Of a stretch of 64,000 bases of DNA, positions 48,401-58,283 are shown piece by piece (the stretch's first letter is position 1; each line of letters begins with the position of its first letter). Both the position numbers and the translations under genes were made by a program. Under the pieces are notes generated by a model. The model was given only the letters and a program-made list of their open reading frames with translations, was not told where the DNA came from and did no database searches. Source of the DNA: Notospermus geniculatus (Eukaryota > Nemertea > Pilidiophora > Heteronemertea > Lineidae); contig NMRB01000584.1 in NCBI GenBank assembly GCA_002633025.1, positions 176,609-240,608 of the forward strand. Reading direction: 5' to 3'.

Positions 48401-51258
48401 AGTGAAACAATACGTTGTTTTCCGGTCTGAATGGCCATTTTGCTTGGCCATTCCGCCTACCTCCTGACAAGTGGAAAAAGGGTGCAGTCAGGTGGTAACT
48501 AACAACAATTCAGCCTTTTTCCTTTGCCGAGGACAAGTCGGAGGTCTTGTTTGCATAGCAGAAAACAGAACGTACCGTGGTAGAAAAACGAAATCTTCCT
48601 CACGGTGTTGTTTCCGATGGCGTCTAATTACTGTATACGTCGTTCCACGTAGAGAACAAGAAAGCAGCATCTGTTTGGCTGATCATGGAATCATGTATAA
48701 AGTCTCAGTCGATAACTGCGACTGCGATAACAAGTAATGACTCTCTAATCAATGGCATTGGCAATGTTTCTTAATGCTTCTCGCAAACTCCTCCGGGATG
48801 GTTTCGACGCAGCTTGCAGACATACATGTACATGTAACGCTGAGTGCAAGTAAGCAGCGGTGAGGCATCTCTACGCCAAAACGAAGTACCGGTACGTACA
48901 TTCGTGCGAGACATGATATCAGAGAGTTCAGGCAAAGTCTCCGAAACGCCAGACGCGAACGTCTAACAGGGTCTTTTGTTCGGTCCTCCTCCCTTCGTGG
49001 CATCGAACAATGGGTTTGACGTTCGCGTTGGCGTTTTGGTGGCTTTGCGGAAACTCCATAGAGAGTTTCGGGGCTTTGCGAAAACTCTCTAGGGAGTTTT
49101 CGCAAAGACTTTGCGAAAACTCTCTAGGGAGAGAAACGCCAACGTGAACGCCACATTGTTCGATGCCACAAACAGACACCGAACAAAACGATACATTGCC
49201 AGGTTCGTGTTGGCGTTTCGGGGGCTTTGCGAAAACTCTCTATATTATGAATAAAACCTACTAAATGCCTTTAATACTTATCTGTTGTAGAAATGCTTTG
49301 GGAAGTCTTGTAAAAAACCGAAGCAAAAGAATTTACTAAACTTCAGCAATATACCAGTTCAATTTCCCTGTGTAAATACTTGGAAAGACGGTCGCGCTGC
49401 CGTCGTTATGGCAATACATGTCCAAAACAGATTTTTGTATAGATTTTCACAACATACTCATCTAAATCGTAAGGTTTCACCCGTTTGACTGTAATATCTA
49501 TTTATATAGGCGATAACCACTTCCTCTCGTCAATATACTTATGTCTCTTGATGAAAGAAAATCTATCACATATATCGGGCGTTTTATCGCTCTTGTCGTG
49601 TCAAGTCTCTCCATGTAAATACAATTTCTCTTTCCGATACATCGTGTCGTTTACTTTACTGTCTGTTCAGGTTCGTTCGTGCGAGATTTTTGACCCTGTG
49701 ACTTCGTTATTACTCAACAAAATATTAACAAAATTCCATTAAATTTTCGTTGCTGTCTTTCTGCTATCTTCTTCTTGTCGCCTGAGTCCGAAAGAACGGA
49801 TCCTTCTCTCAAGTCCACTTCATTTCCGATCGCCATATATATGTTCTCAGTGAAGTTTACACTACGCGATGCATTGGGTTTTTTCAAAATGGCCGCCATG
49901 CCCACCATGTGGCCGTGAACTCGGGCTGCGAGTTGATGAAAGAACTTCTTCACGTGGTATTATTTGGGAAAACGAAAGCAATAATGCCTGTTTTACGAAA
50001 ATATGACGGACTTGTGTTAAAATTGGTTGGATAAAAACCTGACGCACTAACGAATTCGAACCGACAATATCAGAATTCCATAACAACACCTCAGGGGCTG
50101 ACTCCGTTTGGTAACTACGCATTGGCATTCTTGGCAGCGATATCTTCTTCTAGCAAAAATTCTTTTTGTCCATATCACCTAATTAAGACATGCCATGGTG
50201 ATACATTACATCAGTTGGCTGTACCGAGCATTTTACTCGGCGAGACTCTTGAGTGCCAACCGCAAGTCGTTTACAGTTTGCTCGTTTACATACAATCAAG
50301 AATGGTTGTTCATTTCAGCTGTAAAAAGCCAGGCCATTTCTTATCTCATCTGTCCCCAGAGTCCAGCAGACATCTACGGTCTAAGTTTTCTCACATCCTA
50401 TGGTATGGATTGGAAAATATTTGAACAAATGTTGTTCCTGTCAGCCATTTAAGAATGTTTGTTCGTTTTTATTTCGATTCATTTCCAATGCTTTTAGAAA
50501 GCTTCAACAGAAGATACTGTCTGTTTAAATCAGGAGCAGATGAGTTAATACCTTTTTCTCGCCAGAGATGGCTACACGTAACATCCTCTGAAAGCGACAA
50601 CATACAGGGGACATTTTTTTAAGAAAGAGTTGGTTACTGCCGCGAAAGATCCTATATGTACCTTTCCAGATACCAACAAGTCGCGGAAGATGAATGTATG
50701 CCGAATATTCCAATTTCGCATTTTCCCAACTCGCCCTCAATGGTTCTGTCCAGGGTTACGGTTGGTTATAGAGTTTGTATTAGGGTGTGAATGGGGATCC
50801 TACACGTAGCTCGATAGAGGGCAGCACACCGAAACCCGGTCCTAATACAATGGACGCCTTTTGTGTGGGAAATTGATCAGGTCCGGGATGTCAGTTTCAT
50901 TTCAATAGTTTTAACCACCAGTGACACCTATTGAGGCAGTGAGCTAAGGTCCCCATTGGGAAGGGTGAAACGGGACTTATAAACCGCTTAAGATGTCGCC
51001 AATACTGATTACGTCAAATAGAATTCTACTTCTACCTCTCAATGTCATTTTCTTTTCATTCCAGGTGTCGATGAACTTAATGACTTCCATTACCGGGCAG
51101 ACGGATGGAGGCAGCGCTTTGCCGCCGTTCCCCAGAATTCCAACATGGTGGAATGGCAGCAGGCTGTGACGTGGTTGCTGTTGAGCTCCAAACGTGCGAA
51201 GGAAAAACAAATTGTCCTCATCACAGACGCTGTCACTGCCTACAGAATACTACAGTTG
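27448..51258 (+). CDS. Glutamate-receptor-like ligand-binding domain gene, four exons (3' end not seen)
   Basis: Exons 27448-27574, 38379-38549, 42714-42986 and 51065-51258 join in frame (255 codons, no stop), with introns of about 10.8, 4.2 and 8.1 kb. Exon 1 begins with a hydrophobic signal peptide (MRILFYSVLLTTFFLVFLGL). The joined product reads LPVRIGLIVDGS, then VCHLLRDDVIMLIGPPTSLP, YGVPYFDIKASF and KTRMLVIYDT, then KEKQIVLITD. This is the pattern of the ANF-receptor / periplasmic-binding-protein-like amino-terminal domain of ionotropic glutamate receptors and related receptors. I found no S1/S2 or channel segments in the window. Either the gene continues past 64000 with the receptor cluster nested in its next intron, or it is truncated. 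Family assignment is by eye. Confidence 0.6.
27836..28112 (-). repeat. tRNA-derived repeat with (TTTTCA)n tract
   Basis: The reverse strand of about 28040-28110 contains an A box (TAGCCCAGTGG) and B box (GGTTCGAATC) around an anticodon-like hairpin (CCGC-TTAGCAA-GCGG). The T arm and acceptor stem are not tRNA-like. An ATGAAA/TTTTCAT hexamer tract at 27938-27972 lies on its downstream side. It looks like a tRNA-derived SINE or tRNA pseudogene inside the first glutamate-receptor-like intron. Confidence 0.55.
28505..28580 (+). repeat. tRNA-derived sequence (SINE-like head)
   Basis: An A-box-like GTGGCGCAGTAG is followed at tRNA spacing by GGTTCGATCC, which is repeated once more ten bases on. 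No complete cloverleaf can be drawn. The following ~150 bases (to GGCGAAGATG-like sequence near 28690) may be its body. Confidence 0.5.
28600..31515. other. Intron sequence of the glutamate-receptor-like gene; nothing else recognised
   Basis: Single-copy-looking AT-rich DNA with no supported gene on either strand. Confidence 0.4.
31516..31725. mobile_element. Fold-back (MITE-like) element, about 210 bp
   Basis: Long imperfect inverted repeats: the left arm includes AAGGGTTATG, then TTGACGCAAAAAATCTGACT and TAACTGCA; the right arm carries the reverse complement in the same order and ends ACATAACCCTT. No coding capacity. Confidence 0.8.
31726..33779. other. Intron sequence; short local repeats only
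   Basis: At 32700-32795 the words GGAATTGTACTGCTTTT and GCAGTACA repeat about three times. Otherwise no gene or domain recognised. An open frame at 32986-33291 has no recognisable features. Confidence 0.4.
34208..34213. other. Assembly gap (6 N)
   Basis: Run of six N inside the satellite array. The short fixed length suggests a placeholder or masked join rather than a measured gap. Confidence 0.95.
34283..34345 (-). repeat. tRNA-like fragment inside the satellite interruption
   Basis: The reverse strand reads CCTTAGCTCAGAGGG (A-box-like), then a possible anticodon arm and GGTTGGATTCT (weak B box). It has too many mismatches for a functional tRNA. It is flanked by two small palindromes at 34214-34256 and 34355-34386. 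Confidence 0.4.
35633..36438. other. Intron sequence; nothing recognised
   Basis: No gene, RNA or repeat that I can support on either strand. Confidence 0.4.
36439..37255. repeat. Two-copy tandem duplication, ~411-bp unit
   Basis: The segment starting CTCCGCCTTCTCAGCGGTTC at 36439 is repeated from 36850 with few differences; both copies run to ATGGTCCTCGGGTTTCCTCT. The units abut. No coding role seen. Confidence 0.9.
37663..37820. mobile_element. Fold-back (MITE-like) element
   Basis: Inverted arms of about 55 bases: TAGGGAGTTTCAGAAATCAA at the left and its near-complement at the right end (37800-37820), both continuing through CGATAAACGTTAACTTTACG. TA is present at both ends. A diverged relative is at 47268-47389. 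Confidence 0.85.
41693..41828. mobile_element. Fold-back element (GGGACCTTATTCGCAAAGC family)
   Basis: Inverted termini of about 30 bases: GGGACCTTATTCGCAAAGCC at the left and GGGAGCTTCGTGAATAAGGT then CCC at the right. The internal TTTGTCAGGCTGATAGTGAA is shared with 24965-25085. Confidence 0.8.
42535..42610. repeat. Partial copy of the CAAAGCCCCCGAAACGCC family
   Basis: The stretch GAGTTTTCGCAGAGCCCCCG, then AAACGCCAGCTCAACGCGAA and a GTTCGGTGTTCG core, match other copies at 24105, 48925 and 51990. Confidence 0.6.
45421..45632. mobile_element. Fold-back (MITE-like) element, about 212 bp
   Basis: Inverted arms of about 42 bases: ACTCTAAAAAGTCAGAGCGC at the left and its near-complement ending CTGACTTTTTTGAGT at the right, both continuing through AAATTTCTTCAGTCCTAATA. 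No coding capacity. Confidence 0.85.
47268..47389. mobile_element. Diverged fold-back element related to 37663-37820
   Basis: It shares ATCAAACGATAAAC, CTTTACGACAACGTTATTTT and GCATTTTCGGTACAA with the 37663 element, and has GAGGTTTC/GAAACCTC termini. The inner palindrome is degraded. It directly abuts a second fold-back element. Confidence 0.7.
47387..47523. mobile_element. Fold-back (MITE-like) element at a TA site
   Basis: Inverted arms of about 55 bases: TAATCGAGAGGTTAAGAAAC at the left, with the mirror copy ending CTTAACCTCTCGATTA. The inner arms are rich in GTTAACG/ACGCTAACGC words. It joins the end of the previous element, suggesting insertion at its terminal TA. Confidence 0.85.
48925..49245. 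repeat. Cluster of GGGGGCTTTGCGAAAACTCTC elements
   Basis: At least two partly nested copies of the family: GGCAAAGTCTCCGAAACGCC near 48933, then TTTCGGGGCTTTGCGAAAAC at about 49066 with an inverted GTTTTCGCAAAG, and GTTTCGGGGGCTTTGCGAAA near 49218. The internal GTTCGATGCCAC and ACCGAACAAAACGATAC words match the 24105 copy. Confidence 0.7.
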
Positions 51259-51266
51259 GTAAGTCT

Positions 51267-51472
51267 CATTTGCTTCTTAATTTTATTGTGAAAAACGCCG
51301 TGCTTGATGAAGAGAAGAGAGAAACCTAAGATCAATGCATGATGCTTCATGAGAATATGATTACGTAACCATTTGCTTCTTATTGTGAAAAACGCCATGC
51401 TTGATGAAGAGAAGAGAGAAACCTAAAAGATCAATGCATGATGCTTCATGAGATTATGATTACATAACCATG
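51267..51472. repeat. Two-copy tandem duplication, ~103-bp unit
   Basis: CATTTGCTTCTT ... TTGTGAAAAACGCC and CTTGATGAAGAGAAGAGAGA occur twice in tandem, with small indels between the copies. It lies right after the glutamate-receptor-like exon ending at 51258. Confidence 0.85.
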
Positions 51473-53493
51473 ATTTCCTCTTCAAAATATCGACAAAGTT
51501 CCTTTGACATGTTTGAGCATGACTGATTTGTCGGTCAAATCATTCGGCCTTCATGACATAATTATATGTTAGACAGATAGTAAACCTACCATTACTCTGA
51601 CAGCTGATATCAGTTTTTCCTATTTTGAGGTTATTTGTCCGTTGCGAATGGTCAGTGTATCACGACCTATAACTTTCTAAACACAAGTCACATGACATCA
51701 TGAAAATGGTGAACATTCTTGACTGAAATTGCATGTTGCTCATATGTTGATGCACCCATTCACCGTCCGCCGTACCAGGACATCCCCTCGCTCGGAGGTA
51801 ATTTGATTTGTACCTGAAGACCAGAATGAGATTTGCGTTTTGGAGTTAATTTGATGTATATGAAGTTAGTTACGATTACTGAGATTGAATTGGAGAGTAG
51901 AGGGGAGACGTTGCAACCAACGGTTAGGTATTCTGTGTGGATATGCCAGAGATGAATCGGGAGATTCTGTTTGCAAACTAACGTTTAGTGCTTTTCCAAA
52001 ACACCCGATACCCCACGCGAACGTCTGGATCCTTTTGTTCGGTGCTCTCTTGGTGGCATTGACGTTCGTTTTGGCGTTCAAGGGCCTTTGAGGAAATTCC
52101 ATACATGCATAACACTTTCTGAGAACTGTAGTTGGGGCCTATACCTGTCGCTTTGGCATAACAGCAGCAACAATACTGTGACCAATTGTTATTGGGCACT
52201 GTTGGAAAATTTTATTGAAAGACGAACACAATCTATAGCCATAACCAAGAATAAGTACTTATATATAGGTACTTATATATTCTTGCCATAACGTAATGCT
52301 TCTTAACAGCCTTCTGACGTTTTATACTGAGGATGTTAACTGCATCCCACCACCTCAAAACATTTCCTCGCAAAGAACAAACACAGTTTGATTACTCTAA
52401 AGCTGCCCCCTTGTTGATAGAATAAATAAAAAGCTCCGCGTATCATAATGGAGTTTTATTCTATTAGTCAAATGGGATGCATATTTTTAAGTGTTGTCCT
52501 GACAATCCGAGCGTCATCATTAAATTTTCTATGTATGAAAAACAGCAATATGGGAAATGGTCCATGTATCCACGCATGACGTTTTATTCGCAAGTGGTGT
52601 ATTTGTCAGTGGTTCTGTAATGCATCTTATTAATGAAATATGTATAAAGTTGTATAATTAAATTTATCATGTTCATCTATACGACACGAGTTGTTGATGA
52701 TCATCTACATTTAATATACCAGGCGTTTAGAAAGCTGATGACAAGCAAACTAAATTATTTGGAGTGGCGGAACGTATCATCTCGGCTTCAAAAATGGACT
52801 ATCACACCAATTACTAACCATTAAACAAACCAGGTGTCTCATTTTTTGGACCCAATGCGAGTTTTATCTACAAGAGTCCTTCCTTGTTGATGCTGGGTGA
52901 CGTTGCCAGTCCATGTCCAGGCATCACAGGGGTGTCATTTTGGGCGAGTCCTTCCCCAATGCCAGTTGGATCCGCTGTCGATTCGTAAATCCTCCGGTCA
53001 TGTCTGTCCTACAGTAAAGCTGAGCGCACACAGGGAAATCTCACCGCACCGAGATCATCCCTGCGAGCCCTGTCTGTGAGCTAAAGATTTGCGCTTACCT
53101 CATCTCTGCGAACTTCCTCAGGTCCTACAAATTGATTCTTCCTGTTCATTTCATTAAAATGCGTTTGTTAGAAAAAAATTCGGGATAAAAAAAATCCTAG
53201 CAACAATAATACTTCAGTGGCAACAATAAAGTAATTAACGTGAACGGGCCTTAATTTCAACAGCGGAAGCCACCGTGGGACTTGCATAAAAGAGTTACTG
53301 GCGTGGCCTAGCTGAATTGTATCTGAGTATCGTCACCTCTATCATTTAAATATTTACCTTTGAGTGGTGGTTGTCTAGTTAGAATATCGTTGGAGCAACA
53401 GTAATGATGGCTGCTTCGGTTTGAGAAGTTACATGTACATGTAGACTGCTGCGAAATTTTGGTTGTCGGATATAGGATAAATCACTTCTCAGG
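51473..53493. other. Flank between glutamate-receptor-like exon 4 and receptor cluster
   Basis: No further glutamate-receptor-like exon seen. It contains a copy of the CACGCGAACGT...GACGTTCG repeat at 51990-52100. From about 52690 the sequence matches 58284-59027, so this is the duplicated 5' flank of the receptor unit, including the region just before the leader exon (CGAAATTTTGGTT ... CAGGATGAAG). Confidence 0.5.
51990..52100. repeat. Copy of the CACGCGAACGT / ACGTTCGTTTTGGCGTT element
   Basis: An inverted-ended fragment with internal TTTTGTTCGGTGCTC. Similar to the copies at 24105, 42535 and 48925. Confidence 0.6.
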
Positions 53494-55076
53494 ATGAAGT
53501 TTAAGGTGTGGTTGTTCGGTGAGTACATTGCTTTTTTATGCCATTTTCATTCACAATTTACAAGTTCACGACACATTCCTAAAAAAATAACGCGTGTTCG
53601 TTCATTGCTGCATCGGCCTACTGCCTGTTGAAAACCCTCGTTGCCAGCACCCCGGTGCACTAGGCAATGTACTGAAACATTCCGCAGCATTTTCTGCATT
53701 TTCCGTTGGAATACTAGCAACTTTACGATTCCCAAACTTGTGCCGTACCTCGGCAATTTTCGTACTAACGTTACTGCTCCGAATTTAAACATGCTGGATG
53801 TCAAAAATTACAAATTTTGTCTATTTTTCTCGCATTACTTTTCCTGTTTTCAATTTCAGGGCTCATCCTCGGATCTGTTCTTCGACAGCTGCAGTCAAGT
53901 CGTATAAACACTACTGGTACTTATGAACTTAAGAAAGGCAAAGTTGGCACAAGAAATAAGGATGTATCGGACATCGGTGGCACCTCTCAGCTCGGACGAA
54001 GCCGAAGGAAGAGAAGTGGAAAGCTGATTGATAGACTGAAGACGCTCTTTGACACTGGAGCTTTCAAAAGATTGTTCAAGTGCCCGAATCTTTCGTGTTC
54101 CTCCGATGGATCATGTCGAGGCCTCGCGCGTAAAAATGGTGACGTCTGCTACTGTGATAAACACTGTGAAACATTCGCCGATTGTTGCGAGGGGTACAAA
54201 AGCTGCCTCCATGTGGATAGATACAATACCATTATCAAAATATCAAAGTGGTCCCAGTACATGCAGTGTGCAATTAAGGTGGATAAATTTCCCCGATTCA
54301 AGACTTATCAGGCTGTGTCACGATGTCCCAGCCATGCGGATGAATACCTGAAAAAGAAGTGCGATTCTGATGGAAGTAATTCAATGTCACTTTACCAGAC
54401 TACCCCTGTCACACATCGGGGAATTCCGTTCCGGAATGTCTACTGCGCACAGTGTCATGGCGTGTCACTTCCCGAATCCCCCTTCTGGAGATTAACACGC
54501 ACGTTTGCCACGAAGGAGGCGAGTTTTGAGCTAGATTGGGGGGTTGTTCTTTCAACTGTATTCGTGTCCACGTACTACAGAGTAGTAGTCCCAAAAGAGG
54601 ACCAAAATATTGTTGTGAGAAAATGTGAGACCACGACACGTCAGTTGAACGTTGCCGTGCCAATCCACGCGATAAAAGGTTGTGTACCTCTGGCATTGCT
54701 CGAGTCTCAGAACAAGTCACACGCAACGTACTCGAGTGACGTGGAAAGATGCCAATACATGTCCGCGCCGGTGTTTGCCGAGCATGATAACATGCTACTT
54801 GGATTCAGGAATAAGTTTTGTGCACAGTGTAATCAAATGTCGAAGGATCTGATCTGCAGTGATGATTTTATCGACCGGATAAAGAAACTCTCACCGGGGT
54901 CCCGGGGGCCACCCGGACCTGGCCCGAAAAATATTACCTGGAATCGTGACTTTAACATTATTTCATACGATAAAATAATGAAAGCGCCCAAAATGCCATG
55001 TTTCCCCGAAAACGGTAAAACGTTTGTTCTAGACCCCCATTATACTACTCCGATTTATTTCCGAATACAAATATAA
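53494..55076 (+). CDS. Receptor unit 1: somatomedin-B ectodomain-only form (413 aa)
   Basis: Exon 1 is 53494-53518 (MKFKVWLF, phase 1) and exon 2 is 53860-55076; together 414 codons including stop. The product has a short hydrophobic leader, an RSRRKR/S furin-type site near residue 60, a somatomedin B domain at about residues 83-125 (CPNLSC ... CYCDKHCETFADCCEGY) and a Cys-rich ectodomain of about 250 residues. All are closely matched to the full receptor at 59028-62279. After GKTFVLDP it leaves the receptor sequence and reads through DNA copied from intron 1 of another unit (HYTTPIYFRIQI) to a stop. It has no 7TM part and is predicted secreted if the leader works. It could be a functional decoy or a degenerate copy; the frame is fully open. 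Confidence 0.75.
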
Positions 55077-55140
55077 CGGCTGACAAAAATTACAAAATCT
55101 ACCCGTTTTCACGCAATCAATTTTGTGTTTTCAATTTCAG

Positions 55141-56390
55141 GGCTCATCCTCGGATCTGTTCTTCGACAGCTGCAGTCAAGTCGTATAAACACTACTGATA
55201 CTAATGACCTTAAGAACGGCAAAGTTGGCACAAGAAACAATGATGTATCGGACATCGTTGGCACCTCTCAGCTCGGACGAAGCCGAAGGAAGAGAAGTGG
55301 AAAGCTGATTGATAGACTGAAGACGCTCTTTGACACTGGAGATTTTAAAAGATTGTTCAAGTGTCCGAATCTTTCGTGTTCCTCCGATGGATCATGTCGA
55401 GGCCTCGCGCGTAAAAATGGTGACGTGTGCTACTGTGATAAACACTGTGAAACATTCGGCGATTGTTGCGAGGGATACAAAAGGTGCCTCCATGTGGATC
55501 GATACAATACTACTATCAAAATATCAAAGTGGTCCCAGTACATGCAGTGTGCAATTAAGGTGGATAAATTTCCCCTATTGAAGACTTATCAGGCTGTGTC
55601 ACGATGTCCCAGCCATGCGGATGAATATCTGAAAAAGATGTGCGAAGCTGATGGAAGTAATTCAACGTCACTTTACCAGACTACCCCTGTCACGCATCGG
55701 GGAATTCCGTTCCGGAATGTCTACTGCGCACAGTGTCATGGCGTGTTACTTTCCGAATCCCCCTTCTGGAGATTAAAACGCACGTTATCCACGAAGGAGG
55801 AGAATTTTGAGCTAGATTGGGGGGTTGTTCTTTCAACTGTATTCGTGTCCAAGTACTACAGAGTAGTAGTCCCGAAAGAGGACCAAAATATTGTTGTGAG
55901 AAAATGTGAGACCACGACACGTCAGTTGAACGTCGCCGTGCCAATCCACGCGATAAAAGGTTGTGTACCTCTGGCATTGCTCGACTCTCAGAACAAGTCA
56001 TATGCAACGTACTCGAGTGACGTGGAAAGATGCCAATACATGTCCGCGCCGGTGTTTGCCGAGCATGGTAACATGCTACTTGGATTCAGGAATAAGTTTT
56101 GTGCACAGTGTAATCAAATGTCAACGGATCTGATCTGCGGAGATGATTTTATCGACCGGATAAAGAAGCTCTCACCGGGGTCCCGGGGGCCAGCCGGACC
56201 TGGCCCGAGAAATATTACCTGGAATCATGACTTTAACATTATTTCATACGATAAAATAATGAAAGCGCCCAAAATGCCATGTTTCCCCGAAAACGGTAAA
56301 ACGTTTGTTCTAGACCCCCAGTCCCTAAGTTCCTCAAGAGCGACGTCCTACACGAGATCGAGTACTCGGACTGTGCAGACGAGTGTCTAA
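55141..56390 (+). CDS. Receptor unit 2: ectodomain fused directly to receptor C-terminal tail
   Basis: One open exon of phase 1 entry (CAATTTCAG before it) with no leader exon of its own. The leader at 53494-53518 would splice to it in frame, giving 424 residues as an alternative to unit 1. It encodes the same furin-type site, somatomedin B domain and Cys-rich ectodomain. After FVLDPQ it jumps straight to the extreme C-terminus of the receptor (SLSSSRATSYTRSSTRT, ending QTSV), so the central ectodomain and all seven TM helices are missing. The frame is open and the end keeps a PDZ-ligand-like TSV. If made, it would be secreted and the tail would be outside the cell. Either an expressed decoy or a deletion relic. 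Confidence 0.68.
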
Positions 56391-56565
56391 AAACACTAAC
56401 GATATTTCGGGAGATCACAGCAAGTATCCGTACTTGTTCGACTTGTCGCGTTTCTGTCTTGTAAGACGAACAGTCATAGCGAATGAGGGTCGTAACTTTC
56501 TGTACCATTACACGTCAGTTCGTCAGGAAACGATCGGCACGGATGAAAATTCTTGCCTTGCTTTA

Positions 56566-56926
56566 AGGGACCTTCTCAAAATAAATTTGAAGCCTAAAAG
56601 ATGAAATTTTTTCATCTCTCTGTGAACCACCTATCCCCCCTCAAAAGATGAAAAAGTGAAGAAGTCTGGCTTCAACACTGGGCAGGCCAAAATATGCCTC
56701 TATGTTGCTAGAAACTTCCCTTCCTACAAGGTTTAAAGCATCACTTTGTGTGTTTCTGTGGATGTAAAGAGAAAAAACGACGCAAAATTCAATGTATGGT
56801 GCCTTGGAATGGTGAAGCCAGAAAGGTATCAAGAAACGAAATTTTGGCCATAAAATGAAAACCCCCTCCCCCCTAGATGAAGAAATTTCATCTTTTAGGC
56901 TTCAAATTTATTTTGAGAAGGTCCCT
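56566..56926. mobile_element. DNA transposon-like element with ~52-bp terminal inverted repeats
   Basis: The left arm begins AGGGACCTTCTCAAAATAAA and the right arm is its near-perfect reverse complement, ending TTTGAGAAGGTCCCT. It is 361 bases in total with a non-repeated centre and no recognisable transposase. Absent from the equivalent place after receptor unit 3 (near 62420). Confidence 0.85.
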
Positions 56927-57602
56927 AAGTGACAGTTGCATTGACATCCAGCAGGTATTTTAGGTCCCGCAATGAGTAGTCCCGTGGGCATGGCCGCTCG
57001 TGAAACCATAATACTTGAGTACATTTCAATTTACTTTCGAAAGGTATTCTCTTGTCTTCGCACCATTATTCACTCACGGAAGTTGCATGAGCCAGAGTTA
57101 GTGGAAGTAACTGGACAACCTATTAGCTTTTAACCGGAGGCGTTGTCGGAGGCAGTCGATGCACAAACATCTTCACGAAGCTCTTTCAACAACTAGAGGT
57201 TGCGCGGGTCCGTCATTTGCTGAAAACAGATTATACTAATTTATATGTATGACAAGTCGACGTCGAGTTCTCAACTGAATTTCTGTATTCAGACGCCGGC
57301 GTAGTTTAACACGTTGAGCATGTTGAGACGAGTAACAGTTTAGAGGGACGGGAAATTTGGTACAAGTCGCCAGCAGGGTGTTATTGGACGTGAATCCGCT
57401 GATCGATGGACAATTATCGACTTTTGTTATCTTACATGACTGATCAATGATCACTGGAGGATGAAATCACCTTTGTGATCACGAATACGTCTGGGTCTGC
57501 GGACGATGGCGAATTACCAAACGGAAATGCCGATTATAGGGCTTATATTGGTCATCATACTTACATAGATTCTTGTTACATATACATCATATGCATATAC
57601 TT

Positions 57603-58075
57603 TAACCTCTTAGATGTAAAACCAGTTCCAAATATTCCAGTCAAGGCCTAGGACCACCCACTATTTATGATCTTTTTGAGGGTATTGTGTTTTGGGCAGT
57701 GATCACCAGGTCGTGACAACCTCAGTTCGCCATGTAATAGTGTGAGTTGAGGACCACTGATGTAATGCGTACCACCGTCTCCTGCACCCCATTGTGTGTC
57801 ATTGGTAATTGTACAGCTTGGTGACGTAAGATGTGCCATCAAGGTCACAACTGTGGTCAGTTTCTTCAAATTTCTTGCATCAGGAACCACCATTTTCCTA
57901 TAAAAGAGCCACGTCAACCCAAACAATATGTCTTGAATGAGCAAGCAGAAGTTCATGACTTGGCCAACAGAATATCTGGCCAATCAGAGAGCAATGCATG
58001 TTCCCTTCTCACTGCATAATAATTGGAGGCGGTCTTGAACCAAGTTAATGAACCGGTCTTACATCTAAGAGGTTA
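57603..58075. mobile_element. DNA transposon-like element with ~25-bp terminal inverted repeats
   Basis: The left end is TAACCTCTTAGATGTAAAAC and the right end is its reverse complement with two or three mismatches. It is 473 bases in total. Absent from the matching site near 63040 in unit 3. A reverse-strand open frame inside it shows no transposase motif. Confidence 0.8.
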
Positions 58076-58283
58076 GAGTACATGTATATGCATGTTTTAG
58101 CTCCTGTTATCACCTCTACATGTATAAGAGACGATCCTTTTGGTGCCTCCCCGCCACGCTTGTTGGGAAATTCCCTCGCAACATTAGACGGCACTTTTTC
58201 TAATACATGTACCCTCTGCCAAGTGTGCGGGATATTTTCCATTTTTTTCATACACATAATATTAAAATTTATTAAGTTCAACA

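Larger units (their letters stand above)
42987..51064. other. Third intron of the glutamate-receptor-like gene
   Basis: Eight kilobases without a supported gene. It contains fold-back elements (45421-45632, 47268-47389, 47387-47523) and a cluster of the GGGGGCTTTGCG family (48925-49245). Open frames at 43786-44148 (minus), 44915-45367 and 46817-47020 show no domain or exon borders I can defend. Confidence 0.4.
56391..58283. other. 3' flank of receptor unit 2, carrying two transposable insertions
   Basis: Sequence homologous to the 3' flank of unit 3 (62280-63200), for example the shared GGATGAAATCACCTT and CGAATACGTCTGGGTCTGCG. It is interrupted by inverted-repeat elements at 56566-56926 and 57603-58075 that unit 3 lacks. 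No gene supported. Confidence 0.6.
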
